64,000 nucleotides of DNA from Chthonomonas sp. UBA2362. Lineage in GTDB: Bacteria > Armatimonadota > Fimbriimonadia > Fimbriimonadales > Fimbriimonadaceae. The stretch spans positions 66,410 to 130,409 of the forward strand of contig DDTO01000001.1 of assembly GCA_002344135.1 (NCBI GenBank), written 5' to 3'. Under the pieces are notes generated by a model. It was not told the origin of the DNA. It saw only the letters and a list, made by a program, of their open reading frames with translations, and searched no databases. Every line of letters begins with the position of its first letter. Within the stretch, counting starts at the first letter, position 1. A program made the translations under genes and the position numbers. Shown here piece by piece: positions 8,307 through 17,201 of this stretch.

Positions 8307-9875
8307 ATGCAAAGTACAACGAATCGTCTTTCGAGAATCTTGGCCGTCATCGCCTTGGCGACCGCAATGTCCACATTCGCCGTAGGCCAGAAGAACGGCG
8401 CCAAGCAGCCGACGAAGGTCAAGAACTCGAAGCGCACCGTCGTGCTGCCCTTCGTGGTGACCAGCGAGTTGACCGGCTCCGCCCGATGGCGCCTCGGCAA
8501 CGGCCTGAGCACCATGCTGGAGCGTGAACTCTGGAAGCGAGGAGTCGACATCATCGACCGCAGCCTCATGGCATCTCGCCTCAGCGAACGCGCGATCGGC
8601 GATCTCGGCATCGCCGATACGAACACGGTCGCCAAGTTCGGGCAGGAACTCGGCGCAGAGTGGCAGATCTCCGTCGAGGTGACCAATATCGGCGAGAAGA
8701 CCGAGAACTTCGGTGGAGGCCTCGCCGACCGCATCTTCGGCGGCGGCATCGGAGTTTCGACGACCAAGGCGGAGGTCTCTGTCACGGCCAGACTCGTCGA
8801 CATCTCGACCGGCAGAACGCTCGTCATGACCGACGGGGACGGCGAGGAGAGCAAGTCCTCGATTTCGTTGGGGGGAGTCAGCTGGTGGAATTGGGCCGCT
8901 GGCGTGAACTTCTCGAGCAACGAATGGCTGGAGAGCCGGCTGGGCAAGGCCTCGCGAAAGGCCGTCGAGAAGCTCGCCGACAACATGGTCAAGGACTGGC
9001 CGAACATCGCCACGCCCTCACCAGACGACGGCATCACTACCGCGGCGCTGTTCGGAAGCAAGAAGCCCGAGCCCAAGCCGTCGATGGCAGCCCTCCGCGA
9101 CCGAACCGTCATCGTCGTCATCCCCGAGACCATCCTCGATCGGCCCCGCGTGCCCGACCCTGCCGCGCAGACGGAAGTCATCCGCGCGCTGCTCGATGCG
9201 GGTGTGAAGGTGAAGGACGACGAGCAGACACGCCGACTGGTCGAAGACGGCGCGGTGATGTCGATGCTCCGGGGAAGCGTGGACGACGCAAAGATTAGGG
9301 AACTCCGCAACCGCTTTGGAGCCGACATCCTCATCCTCGGCGAGGGCATTGCCCAAGAGGTGACCGCGCCGCCTACCGGTCAGCCCTATCATTTCGTGCG
9401 AGCTCGCGTCGAATACAAGGCGATCCTCATGGATACCGCGCAGATCATCGCCGTCGGCGATGCCACTCAGCCCGGTCAAGACCTGGCTCAGGCGATCGCC
9501 GGAAAGAACGCGCTGAAGAACGCCGGCGCAGCGCTTGGACCGGTGCTCATCGAGGACATGTGCAAGGGCCTCGCCAACGGCGCGAGCCCGGGAGTCGAAC
9601 CGACGATGTCGATCGAACTCGAGATTGGCGGCTGGGATGGAATTGCTGACACCGAGGCGTTCCTCGAGGCTCTGCGTAGCCTCGACCACGTGCGATCGGC
9701 GAAGCGGCGCGGCTTCACCGGCGGCACCCTGTTTGCCGACGTCGTCGTTCCTTCTTCGAAAGCGGAGGGGCTGGCGGTTTGGCTCGAAACCCACGCCAAG
9801 ATGAAGGGATTCGGCATCAAGATCGACACCGACTCCAAGGGAATGGTCAAAGGCCGCCGCGGTAAGCCGCAGTAG
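8307..9875 (+). CDS. exported CsgG/LpoB-like protein
   Basis: A 522-residue exported protein with a signal peptide (MQSTTNRLSRILAVIALATA) and a strong GGAGG ribosome site 7 nt before the ATG. The N-terminal half matches the CsgG/FlgT/LpoB-type fold: RTVVLPFVVTSELTGSARWR, then a helix for the family name (STMLERELWKRGVDIIDRS) and GAEWQISVEVTN, with a Gly-rich loop (FGGGLADRIFGGGIG). A second, related alpha/beta segment follows (residues about 265-400, RTVIVVIPETILDR). Family members form curli-like secretion channels or periplasmic regulators; no curli genes are adjacent, so the role is open. The C-terminal about 110 residues are unassigned. Confidence 0.55.
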   Translation: MQSTTNRLSRILAVIALATAMSTFAVGQKNGAKQPTKVKNSKRTVVLPFVVTSELTGSARWRLGNGLSTMLERELWKRGVDIIDRSLMASRLSERAIGDLGIADTNTVAKFGQELGAEWQISVEVTNIGEKTENFGGGLADRIFGGGIGVSTTKAEVSVTARLVDISTGRTLVMTDGDGEESKSSISLGGVSWWNWAAGVNFSSNEWLESRLGKASRKAVEKLADNMVKDWPNIATPSPDDGITTAALFGSKKPEPKPSMAALRDRTVIVVIPETILDRPRVPDPAAQTEVIRALLDAGVKVKDDEQTRRLVEDGAVMSMLRGSVDDAKIRELRNRFGADILILGEGIAQEVTAPPTGQPYHFVRARVEYKAILMDTAQIIAVGDATQPGQDLAQAIAGKNALKNAGAALGPVLIEDMCKGLANGASPGVEPTMSIELEIGGWDGIADTEAFLEALRSLDHVRSAKRRGFTGGTLFADVVVPSSKAEGLAVWLETHAKMKGFGIKIDTDSKGMVKGRRGKPQ

Positions 9876-9920
9876 TCGATCGGCCCTGAGCGACGTGCCA
9901 AACTCGCTAGGGGGCCTACG

Positions 9921-10643
9921 CTGAAGAAAGTCGATCTGAACGTAGATATCGGGGAGGGCTTCGCCTACGACGAAGCCCTCCTCGAATTCGCGACCAGTGC
10001 GAACGTCTGTTGCGGCACCCATGCGGGGAGCAAGGAACTGACCCGGGCCACCATTGAGCTGTGCCGAGAGCGAGGTGTTCGGGTCGGCATCCACCCTGGC
10101 TACCCGGACCGGGCCTCAATGGGACGCGAACCGACGAGCCTCAGCGAAGCGCTGTTCAGCCTCGAAGCCCAACTCGCTGGCTTCGCTGCCGGAGAAGCGG
10201 CGTACGTCAAGCCGCATGGCGCTCTCTACAACCTCTCGGCATACGCTTGCGAGCGACCCGAGCGCGTCTCAAGTGGCTCCTCCTACCGGCCCAAGATCGA
10301 GCCAGAGGCGGCGCGTGTCGTCGATGCGATCTTCGAATTGCCCGTCCCTCGCGCTCTTATGGGGCTGCCTAGCACCGGTCACGAGATACTCGCGCGCAGG
10401 GCCGGCGTGGCTCTGATCCGCGAGGGCTTCGCCGATCGCCGCTATCTACCCTCCGGTCGACTCGTTCCGCGCTCTGACGAATCCGCCCTCCTCAAAGACC
10501 GAGGTGAGATTCGCGACCAGGTGCTCAGACTGGCTCCCGAAATCGACTCGATCTGCCTGCACGGCGACACTCCGGGTTGCGTCGAGTTCGCCGAGTTCGT
10601 TCGATGGACTCTGGCCGACGCTGGGTACGAGGTCGGCTATTGA
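9921..10643 (+). CDS. pxpA: 5-oxoprolinase subunit A (LamB/YcsF family)
   Basis: Translation of about 240 residues matches PxpA: KKVDLNVDIGEGFAYDEAL with the metal/active-site acidic motif, ANVCCGTHAG, and GIHPGYPDRASMGRE. PxpA with PxpB and PxpC hydrolyses 5-oxoproline (pyroglutamate) to glutamate using ATP. The homologous N-terminus has no ATG, GTG or TTG. The reading frame opens after the previous gene's TAG, and the only plausible initiator is CTG at 9921, preceded by AGGGGG with 7 nt spacing. The first ATG (10119) would delete the catalytic N-terminal third. The TGA stop overlaps the TTG start of pxpC (sequence TTGA). Confidence 0.88.
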   Translation: MKKVDLNVDIGEGFAYDEALLEFATSANVCCGTHAGSKELTRATIELCRERGVRVGIHPGYPDRASMGREPTSLSEALFSLEAQLAGFAAGEAAYVKPHGALYNLSAYACERPERVSSGSSYRPKIEPEAARVVDAIFELPVPRALMGLPSTGHEILARRAGVALIREGFADRRYLPSGRLVPRSDESALLKDRGEIRDQVLRLAPEIDSICLHGDTPGCVEFAEFVRWTLADAGYEVGY

Positions 10644-11497
10644 GCCTTCTCGTGCGGGGCTTGGCCGGCCTAGCAACCTTCCAGGACGCCGGCCGACCCG
10701 GGCTGCGGCACTTCGGCGTGCCCCCGTCCGGGATTTGGGACCAGGAGTCGGCTGCGCTCGCCAACGCGCTCGTCGGCAATCCGCCCACGGCGGCGATCGT
10801 CGAGTTGGCCCTCGGAGTCATCGAGATGGAGGCGACAGAGACGATCGCAATCGCGTGGGTCGGCTCAGGCGCGGATGGCCGACGGATCGTCCGAGCCGGC
10901 GAAACGGCTCGGATCGGGCCTCCCCGCAGGGCCAGGATCGCGCTGGCGGCTCCAGGAGGGTTCGATTCCCGCTTGGTGATGGACAGCGCTTCGGGCGTTT
11001 CCGTCGCGGTCGGAACGGTGCTTACGCCCAAGGGATCGCGTCTCGATGAGCCCGTGTCTCTCGCCGAGCCCCCGACGACGTTTGAGGCCGCACCATTCCG
11101 CCTTCTCCCCGGGCCGCAAGCCGATCGGTTCGACCTCGCCGCCCTTGGCGAGGCGTATCGGGTCAGCATCCTCTCCGATCGAGTCGGCATACGCCTGGAA
11201 GGCACCCCCCTTAGGCGAACCGACGAGATCGTCAGCGAGCCTGCGTGCCCGGGTACGGTTCAGATCGCCGGTGACGGACAGCCGATCATCCTCGGACCGG
11301 ACGGGCCGACGATAGGGGGCTATCCGAAGATCGGCGTTGTTTGCCGGGCAGACTTCGACAGACTCAGCCAGCTTCGGCCGGGCGATTCGTTCGTGGCCCG
11401 ATGGACTGACCTCGACGAGGCTCGAGCGGCCGCAGAAGCGCGCGAGGCCCGCCTGAAGCGACAATTGGCGGCGATCCGTCTCTCGCTGGCGTCGTAG
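10640..11497 (+). CDS. pxpC: 5-oxoprolinase subunit C / biotin-dependent carboxyltransferase-family protein
   Basis: About 285 residues. The opening GLATFQDAGRPGLRHFGVP followed by GIWDQESAALANALVGNP is the hallmark of the KipA/PxpC (AHS2) family; the C-terminal CPGTVQIAGDGQPIIL and PTIGGYPKIG are also family signatures. It starts at TTG 10640, overlapping the pxpA stop by 4 nt, which implies translational coupling. The partner PxpB (KipI/AHS1) that normally sits between A and C is absent here. PxpC works in the 5-oxoprolinase complex. Confidence 0.88.
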   Translation: MSLLVRGLAGLATFQDAGRPGLRHFGVPPSGIWDQESAALANALVGNPPTAAIVELALGVIEMEATETIAIAWVGSGADGRRIVRAGETARIGPPRRARIALAAPGGFDSRLVMDSASGVSVAVGTVLTPKGSRLDEPVSLAEPPTTFEAAPFRLLPGPQADRFDLAALGEAYRVSILSDRVGIRLEGTPLRRTDEIVSEPACPGTVQIAGDGQPIILGPDGPTIGGYPKIGVVCRADFDRLSQLRPGDSFVARWTDLDEARAAAEAREARLKRQLAAIRLSLAS

Positions 11498-11500
11498 AAT
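11495..11500 (+). promoter_or_regulatory. TANNNT box, leaderless start of msrB
   Basis: TAGAAT (after CG) ends 6 nt before GTG 11507. Confidence 0.55.
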
Positions 11501-11506
11501 GGGTTC

Positions 11507-12007
11507 GTGGCCCTATCGCATTGGAGACCTCTCATCGCGCTCACGATCGTCCTCGCTTTGATCGGCGGCGCCATCGCTTGGCAGGGCAAGAGCACTTCGT
11601 CGAGCCCTGCCAAAGTCGCCAAGGTCACCAAGTCCGATGCCGAGTGGCAGCGCATGCTCACCAAGGAGCAGTACCGCATCCTGCGCGAGAAGGGAACCGA
11701 ACGCGCATTCACCGGCAAGTATTGGGATCATCACGAGAGGGGCGTCTATGTCTGCGCGGGATGCGACCTCGCGCTCTTCGACTCTGCCACGAAGTTCGAT
11801 TCCAAGACGGGCTGGCCGTCGTTCTACGCTCCGACGCGGAAGGAACACGTCGAGAGCGTGCGCGACACGAGTCACGGGATGATCCGAACCGAAGTCGTCT
11901 GCGCGCGATGCGGCGGCCATCTCGGGCACGTTTTCGGGGATGGTCCGAAGCCGACGGGACTGCGATACTGCATCAACTCGGCCAGCCTCGTCTTCCTAAA
12001 AAAGTGA
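11507..12007 (+). CDS. msrB: peptide-methionine (R)-S-oxide reductase, membrane anchored
   Basis: A 166-residue protein: an N-terminal hydrophobic anchor or signal (residues about 8-25) then a full MsrB domain. Zinc-binding CxxC pairs (VCAGCDLALF and VCARCGGHLGHVF), the substrate segment TGWPSFYAP and the catalytic cysteine in RYCINSASL are present. The enzyme reduces methionine-R-sulfoxide in proteins; the anchor indicates repair outside the cytoplasm. The start is GTG 11507 with TAGAAT exactly 6 nt upstream and no Shine-Dalgarno, a leaderless-type start. Confidence 0.93.
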   Translation: MALSHWRPLIALTIVLALIGGAIAWQGKSTSSSPAKVAKVTKSDAEWQRMLTKEQYRILREKGTERAFTGKYWDHHERGVYVCAGCDLALFDSATKFDSKTGWPSFYAPTRKEHVESVRDTSHGMIRTEVVCARCGGHLGHVFGDGPKPTGLRYCINSASLVFLKK

Positions 12008-12008
12008 T

Positions 12009-12488
12009 CTAGGAACCGGTGCGGCGGTGCATGCCGACGAAGAGCGCGGTCCATTGCGCAAGCAGCATCGAGAACGCACCTCCAAAAACATAGACGAGCG
12101 AGTAGAGCAGCGCGAAAATCACGCCGAAAGCGCCGACACCCGCCCCGGGCACCCCGGTTTTCAGCACCGACAGCGAGGCCAGCACGGCCAAGACCGTAAG
12201 GATCACGCCACCGATCCAGATGAACCACGCCGCGAGCGTGAACATCGTATGGAGGAATCGCAGCGTTCCCAAGTGGGGCTGCGGGAAGTACTCGACCATC
12301 GGCACCGCGCCGCCCGGGGGGGTCGCCACGCGGGTCGGACCCTGAAGTCCCTTGGCGAAGACGACCGGCGATTGGCCGCTGTCGAAGGCCTCTTGAATCT
12401 GTGCCGGGTCGACTTGGGCCGTGCCGAACCCCTTCCCCTGCGCCCGCAAGGCGGTATCCACGACCTTCTTCCATTCGTCGATGTTCAT
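12009..12488 (-). CDS. membrane protein of unknown function
   Basis: About 159 residues. The soluble N-terminal part (MNIDEWKKVVDTALRAQGKG) is followed by two or three membrane helices (residues about 80-105, 120-145). No family is recognised. ATG at 12488 is preferred over an in-frame TTG at 12494 because TAGGGGTG lies about 8 nt upstream. It converges on msrB with one base between the stop codons. Confidence 0.5.
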   Translation of the reverse strand: MNIDEWKKVVDTALRAQGKGFGTAQVDPAQIQEAFDSGQSPVVFAKGLQGPTRVATPPGGAVPMVEYFPQPHLGTLRFLHTMFTLAAWFIWIGGVILTVLAVLASLSVLKTGVPGAGVGAFGVIFALLYSLVYVFGGAFSMLLAQWTALFVGMHRRTGS

Positions 12489-12567
12489 GGCCAAACACCC
12501 CTACTGTCAGATTTAGACGGGACAGGGCGGCCCAGCGATCCCTCACGCGGGTATCTTCGGGTCGGCC

Positions 12568-12888
12568 ATGGCGTCGATCCGCGTCTGCGATAACCTCGAC
12601 TTTTCCGACTTCCAGTCGGAAACCCTCGAAATCGACAGCCTTCCCGAACTCAAGACCGCTCTCAAGCATCGCGGCTGGTCCCAGGCCTCTGTTCACCGGA
12701 TGGAGTGGTATTCGGTCGATCCGTTTTACGAGGACGAAGTGCTGGTCGCGAAGCGTCCGGTCGACGAACTGACCGAACTCGAGTTCGAGACCCTCGCCGA
12801 ACTCCCGACCCAGAGCGCCGATAAGAGGACAGGATCGTTCACACTCGCCGTCTGCGCCGCCCGCCTCGCCACTGAGCCCGACTGGTGA
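12568..12888 (+). CDS. hypothetical small acidic protein
   Basis: A 106-residue acidic soluble protein (MASIRVCDNLDFSDF...), no signal peptide or membrane segment, and no recognised family. Coding potential is supported by codon usage like its neighbours and by an ORF uninterrupted between two real genes. No clear ribosome site; a TATCTT box lies 10 nt before the ATG. Function unknown. Confidence 0.45.
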   Translation: MASIRVCDNLDFSDFQSETLEIDSLPELKTALKHRGWSQASVHRMEWYSVDPFYEDEVLVAKRPVDELTELEFETLAELPTQSADKRTGSFTLAVCAARLATEPDW

Positions 12889-12968
12889 CCGAGCGACACG
12901 AGACACCGCCCGCCTCCCGAATGAAAGACTAGGGCTCCGGGGAGTCGTTCGCCATAATCGCAATAGCG

Positions 12969-14657
12969 ATGCGATCGAGATGGGGCGGGCTTCGATGGAT
13001 GGTCGGTGCGGCGGTGCTTGCCGTCGCCGCAGTCGTCCTGTTTGCGCTTCCCTCTTCGCGCGCGTTCGCTGACTCCGTCTTAGCTGCGTTCCGAGGCTCA
13101 AGCGCCGAAGCCCGATACGACGTGGTCGTCTACGGGGGTTCGTTCTCCGGCTACGCCGCCGTCCGGATGATGCAGCGCCAGAACCCGAGCCTGCGGATTC
13201 TCATGATCGTGCCCCAGCGCCAGCTCGGCGAAATCGGCACCGTCGGGGCCCAGAACTTCTGGGACCTGCGGGGCCTTTCAGCGGGCTGGATCGGTGGGAC
13301 CTTCAAGGAACTCCTCGAACCGTTCGATCGGGCGTACGATCCCGAGGCTATGGCGGCGGTGATGGCCGACCGATTGGCCTTCGACCCGAATATCGACGTT
13401 CGGTACGGCACCGACATCGTGAACGCCGTCGTGCGAAACGGCGAAGTGCGCTCGCTCGAACTTCAAACTCTCTCGCGCCTGCCTGATGGACGTGAGCTCT
13501 TCGATCGGGAGTCGGGCACGATGAAAGTCGATGCCAGGGTCTTCATCGACGCGTCGTTCAACGGGAGGCTTCTGCGTCTGGCAGGCTTTACTGGCATCAC
13601 CGGTCGCCAGGACTATGCTGACCAGCGCCAGCAAGCCGTGACCTTGATGTTCGAAATCGAAGGTCTGGACTACTGGATGGCGGTGAAGAGCCGGGACTTC
13701 GAATCGACGATCGACAAGGACGGCTCGCGCATGCTGTGGGGCGGCGATCCTGCCAAGCACCCGAAGACGTGGGCGTTCAACGACTCGATTCGAAAGATCG
13801 GCCGGCTGAAGCCGCTCAATCTCGCCGAGGGTGCGAGGGGCCGTTATTGGGTCAACTTGATGCTCATGTACGGCGTCGACGCGACCAAAGAGGCCAAGGA
13901 CGAGGGCACTTCGCGCTATCCCGTTAACGACCTCCTGAGCCTAGACGAAGGCTATACCAAGCTGAGGCGGATCGTGGAGAGCGACGAATTCCTCGAAGCC
14001 ATCCGTGACTTTCCCGGCTTCGGGAGCGTCCACATCACGCGCTTTGCCCCGATGCTCTACGTTCGCGAGTCCGTTCACTCTGCACAGTTCGATCGCCCCG
14101 GAAGCTTCGGATTCGCGATCACCCCGGACGAACTTACGGAGGCGGGTCCGTCACCGGAAACCGGTGCCGACGCCGACCACTACCCTACGCGGATCGGCTT
14201 GCAGTTCTACTTTATGGACACCCAGGGGTACATCGAGACGGATCCCGCCGAAAAGGAGATGGAGTCGTTCAAGCAGGTGCCGAGTTACCCGGCCTATGCT
14301 CCCTATGAGGTGCTGCTGAACCCGAAGTTGAAGAACGTCCTCGTCTGCGGGTATGGAATCAACGCCAGTTCGGTCGCCTGGTTCGCCCTGAGAGTCCTAC
14401 CGAATCAAATGGTGCTTGGTGACGCGGCCGGCGTCGCGGCTGCAACCGCGATCGAGCGGGGGGTCCCCCCATCCGAACTCGGGCGCATGGCCATCAGCGA
14501 CGTCCAAGAGAGACTCGGTCGGCTCGGAGCGGTGCTCGACAAAAAGCCGCTGGATAAAGCAATTGGCGCGAATAATGCTCAGAATCCGTCTCTAACAGGA
14601 GAACCGACTTATGGATTGGATGGCCCTTTGGACGTTGCCTCTCGCCCGCGTCGATGA
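12969..14657 (+). CDS. exported FAD-dependent oxidoreductase
   Basis: A 562-residue protein with an N-terminal signal or anchor (residues about 10-35) and an FAD-binding Rossmann start at about residue 50: YDVVVYGGSFSGYAAVRMM, in which the usual GxGxxG reads GGSFSG. KVDARVFIDASFNGRLLRLAG is the conserved FAD-dependent oxidoreductase segment (FAD_oxidored family) found in many exported armatimonad and planctomycete proteins, and the C-terminal GYGINASSVAWFALRV plus ATAIERGVPPSELG match the family end. Substrate unknown. Its last 47 nt overlap the next gene, which has its own strong ribosome site. Confidence 0.7.
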   Translation: MRSRWGGLRWMVGAAVLAVAAVVLFALPSSRAFADSVLAAFRGSSAEARYDVVVYGGSFSGYAAVRMMQRQNPSLRILMIVPQRQLGEIGTVGAQNFWDLRGLSAGWIGGTFKELLEPFDRAYDPEAMAAVMADRLAFDPNIDVRYGTDIVNAVVRNGEVRSLELQTLSRLPDGRELFDRESGTMKVDARVFIDASFNGRLLRLAGFTGITGRQDYADQRQQAVTLMFEIEGLDYWMAVKSRDFESTIDKDGSRMLWGGDPAKHPKTWAFNDSIRKIGRLKPLNLAEGARGRYWVNLMLMYGVDATKEAKDEGTSRYPVNDLLSLDEGYTKLRRIVESDEFLEAIRDFPGFGSVHITRFAPMLYVRESVHSAQFDRPGSFGFAITPDELTEAGPSPETGADADHYPTRIGLQFYFMDTQGYIETDPAEKEMESFKQVPSYPAYAPYEVLLNPKLKNVLVCGYGINASSVAWFALRVLPNQMVLGDAAGVAAATAIERGVPPSELGRMAISDVQERLGRLGAVLDKKPLDKAIGANNAQNPSLTGEPTYGLDGPLDVASRPRR

Positions 14658-15225
14658 ACAATCGACCATAACCGAACTCTTCGGGGTCGCTTTCGGACCG
14701 TTCATCGTCGGCATCGCGCTCTTCTTCTTCGGTGTGATGGGCCAGCGCGCGGGTGCGTTTAAGCCAGGCATCAAGTGGCTGGGCTTGGTGCCGCTCGTGA
14801 TCGGCGTCGTCATCGGCTGGGATTACTTCCAAAAGGTCTCGGGACCGGAAGGCGACGCATTCGTCATGCTCAACATGATCGAGAAGAAGAAGCTCCTCTA
14901 CCAACTGGCGTTCATCCTCCCGATCGTGGGGCTGATCTTGCTTCCTGTCATGAACCACTTCATGCTGCGACGCCCTGGCTTGGCCGAGAGCGAGGTCGTC
15001 GACCACGAAGAAATGGTGGACGCCGGCTTTGAAGAGGAATACGACGAGGAGTACGAGGACCCCACTCAAGGAGACGAGTTCGACGAAGGAGAGGTCTACG
15101 AGGAAGAGATTTACGAAGAGGACATCTACGAAGAGGAAGTCCATCCCGACGAAATGGACGCTGAGGAGGACCTGCTCGAAGAGGCCCCCCCCGAAACGGA
15201 TGAGCGCAAGGCAGATCCTGCCTGA
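14611..15225 (+). CDS. membrane protein with long acidic tail
   Basis: A 204-residue protein: three hydrophobic segments (residues about 22-44, 52-70, 93-115) then a strongly acidic C-terminal tail from about residue 130, dominated by Glu, Asp and Tyr in repeats such as EEEIYEEDIYEEE. It starts with AGGAGA about 9 nt before the ATG and overlaps the upstream oxidoreductase by 47 nt in another frame. No family recognised; the tail could bind cations or a basic partner. Function unknown. Confidence 0.55.
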   Translation: MDWMALWTLPLARVDEQSTITELFGVAFGPFIVGIALFFFGVMGQRAGAFKPGIKWLGLVPLVIGVVIGWDYFQKVSGPEGDAFVMLNMIEKKKLLYQLAFILPIVGLILLPVMNHFMLRRPGLAESEVVDHEEMVDAGFEEEYDEEYEDPTQGDEFDEGEVYEEEIYEEDIYEEEVHPDEMDAEEDLLEEAPPETDERKADPA

Positions 15226-15276
15226 TTGTGTGGTGGGCCTGCCGAACGGAATTCCGGCACGTCCGGTAACGTTGAC

Positions 15277-15282
15277 TATAGA
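15277..15282 (+). promoter_or_regulatory. TANNNT-like box, leaderless start of dxs
   Basis: TATAGA ends 6 nt before ATG 15289. Confidence 0.55.
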
Positions 15283-15288
15283 CAGGCC

Positions 15289-17190
15289 ATGGACGACAAC
15301 TCGACACTGCTCTCCCAGATAGTTCAGCCCACCGATCTCCACCGCTTTAGCCTGAAGGAGCTCCAGGAAGTCGCCCGAGAGGTGAGGGCTGCGATCCTCG
15401 ACCGGGTGAGCAAGACCGGCGGTCACTTCAGTTCGAACCTGGGAACGGTGGAACTGACGGTGGCCCTGTACGCGGCCTACCATATCCCACCCGATAAGGT
15501 CATCTGGGATACCGGCCACCAGGCCTATCCGCACAAGATGCTGACCGGACGGCTCGACCGGTTCGACACGCTACGAAAGCACGGCGGCTTGAGCGGGTTC
15601 CTCCGCCGAGAGGAGCACGAGCTCGACTTGTTCGGCGCGGGCCATGCGGGGACCGCGATATCGGCCGCGCTCGGTTTCGCCGTCGCCAGGGATAGGCTGG
15701 GGACCGAAGAAAAGGTCGTCGCCGTCACCGGCGACGCTGCCATCGCGAGCGGCATGAGCTGGGAAGCCCTCAACCACGGCGGCGATATGCGTACCGACAT
15801 GACGGTCGTGCTCAACGACAATCGGATGTCGATCGCGCCGAACGTCGGCGCGCTCACCACTTACCTGCAACGCCTGCGGGCTCGCCCGACGCTCCAGGGC
15901 CTCGCCCAACGTGCCAAGAGCGTGGTGGAGCGTTTGCCTTCGCCAATGACGCGGGTGGCCGCCGGTCTACGGCACGGCATTACCCATTACTTCGCCCCCG
16001 AAGAGACGGGGACCATCTTCGAGGAAATGGGCTGGGAATACATCGGGCCTGTCGACGGCCACGACCTCCCCACCCTGCTCGAAATCTTCCGTAATGTTCG
16101 CGAGCTGAGTGGCCCGACCTTCGTCCATGCCCTGACCGTAAAGGGGAAGGGATACGACGTCGCCGAAGAAGACGCGCGCAAGTGGCACGGCGTAGTTCCG
16201 TTCGATGTCGGGGCGTGCGAAATGGCCAAAGCCGTTGGTCCGGTTACCTATACACAAGCTTTCGGTGAAGCCGCGATCGAGTGCGCCGAAGAGGACGAAC
16301 GGATCGTCGCGATTACGGCAGCGATGCCCGATGGCACAGGACTCACGAAGTTCAGCAAGCAGATCCCGGAACGGTACTACGACGTAGGGATCGCCGAGCA
16401 GCACGCGGTGACGTTTGCCGCCGGGCTGGCTGCTGGCGGTCTGCGTCCCCTGTGCGCCATCTACTCGACCTTTTTGCAGCGCGGATTCGATCAGGTTTTG
16501 CACGATGTTTGTATCCAAAACCTCCCGGTCAGGTTCTTCATGGATCGAGCAGGACTTGTGGGAGACGACGGGCCGACCCACCACGGCGCATTCGATCTTT
16601 CGTATATGATGTGCCTACCAAACATGGTCGTTGCTGCGCCCAGGGATACCACCGAGCTACGGCAGATGGTTCATTTCGCGGCAGGCTACGACGAAGGGCC
16701 GATCGCCGTGCGCTATCCTCGCGGCGCCAGCGACGATCGACTGCCCGAATCCCGGACCCCGGTTGCATTGGGCCGTTCCGAAGTGCTGCGAGAGGGCGAC
16801 GACATACTCGTCGTCGCGCTGGGATCGATGGTGAGCGTGGCGTGGGAGGCCGCCCAGATCCTGGCCGCTGAAGGTATCGAGGCCACGGTGCTAAACGCAC
16901 GTTTTGCCAAGCCCCTAGACGGAGATGCGATCCTACGACATGCGTCCGCCTGCGGACGCGTCCTGACGATCGAGGAAAACGTGCGGACCGGCGGCTTCGG
17001 TCAGCAAGTCCTCGACCTCCTGACGACCGAAGGCCTGGGAGCGATCCCATGCCGCGTCCTCGCATTGCCCGACCGGTTCGTCGAGCACGGTACACAGCCG
17101 ATCCTACGATCCGAGTGCGGTCTTGATGCGCAGAGCGTCGTGACGGCAGCCCGGTCCCTCGTGGGCCAGCGACTGCCTCGCAAGGCATAG
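15289..17190 (+). CDS. dxs: 1-deoxy-D-xylulose-5-phosphate synthase
   Basis: About 633 residues, normal for Dxs. It catalyses pyruvate + glyceraldehyde-3-phosphate to DXP with thiamine diphosphate, the first step of the MEP isoprenoid pathway. Visible signatures: SKTGGHFSSNLGTVELTVAL, DTGHQAYPHKMLTGR, the ThDP motif from GDAAIASGM to VVLNDN, and the catalytic-Glu segment IAEQHAVTFAAGLAAGG. ATG 15289 is the start that matches homologues; TATAGA lies exactly 6 nt before it, so a leaderless mRNA is likely. dxr of the same pathway is in the window at 28232. Confidence 0.97.
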   Translation: MDDNSTLLSQIVQPTDLHRFSLKELQEVAREVRAAILDRVSKTGGHFSSNLGTVELTVALYAAYHIPPDKVIWDTGHQAYPHKMLTGRLDRFDTLRKHGGLSGFLRREEHELDLFGAGHAGTAISAALGFAVARDRLGTEEKVVAVTGDAAIASGMSWEALNHGGDMRTDMTVVLNDNRMSIAPNVGALTTYLQRLRARPTLQGLAQRAKSVVERLPSPMTRVAAGLRHGITHYFAPEETGTIFEEMGWEYIGPVDGHDLPTLLEIFRNVRELSGPTFVHALTVKGKGYDVAEEDARKWHGVVPFDVGACEMAKAVGPVTYTQAFGEAAIECAEEDERIVAITAAMPDGTGLTKFSKQIPERYYDVGIAEQHAVTFAAGLAAGGLRPLCAIYSTFLQRGFDQVLHDVCIQNLPVRFFMDRAGLVGDDGPTHHGAFDLSYMMCLPNMVVAAPRDTTELRQMVHFAAGYDEGPIAVRYPRGASDDRLPESRTPVALGRSEVLREGDDILVVALGSMVSVAWEAAQILAAEGIEATVLNARFAKPLDGDAILRHASACGRVLTIEENVRTGGFGQQVLDLLTTEGLGAIPCRVLALPDRFVEHGTQPILRSECGLDAQSVVTAARSLVGQRLPRKA

Positions 17191-17201
17191 ATTCGCCGAC
17201 T

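Noticed and set aside
8240..9349. Long minus-strand open frame
   Set aside because: Shadow of the CsgG-like gene; Ser/Arg/Pro-rich with no protein-like motif.
10958..10972. tRNA-like T-arm sequence GGGTTCGATTCCC
   Set aside because: Inside pxpC, with no surrounding acceptor, D or anticodon arms.
11872..13101. 409-residue minus-strand open frame
   Set aside because: Crosses several real genes and has Arg-rich composition typical of antisense frames in GC-rich DNA.
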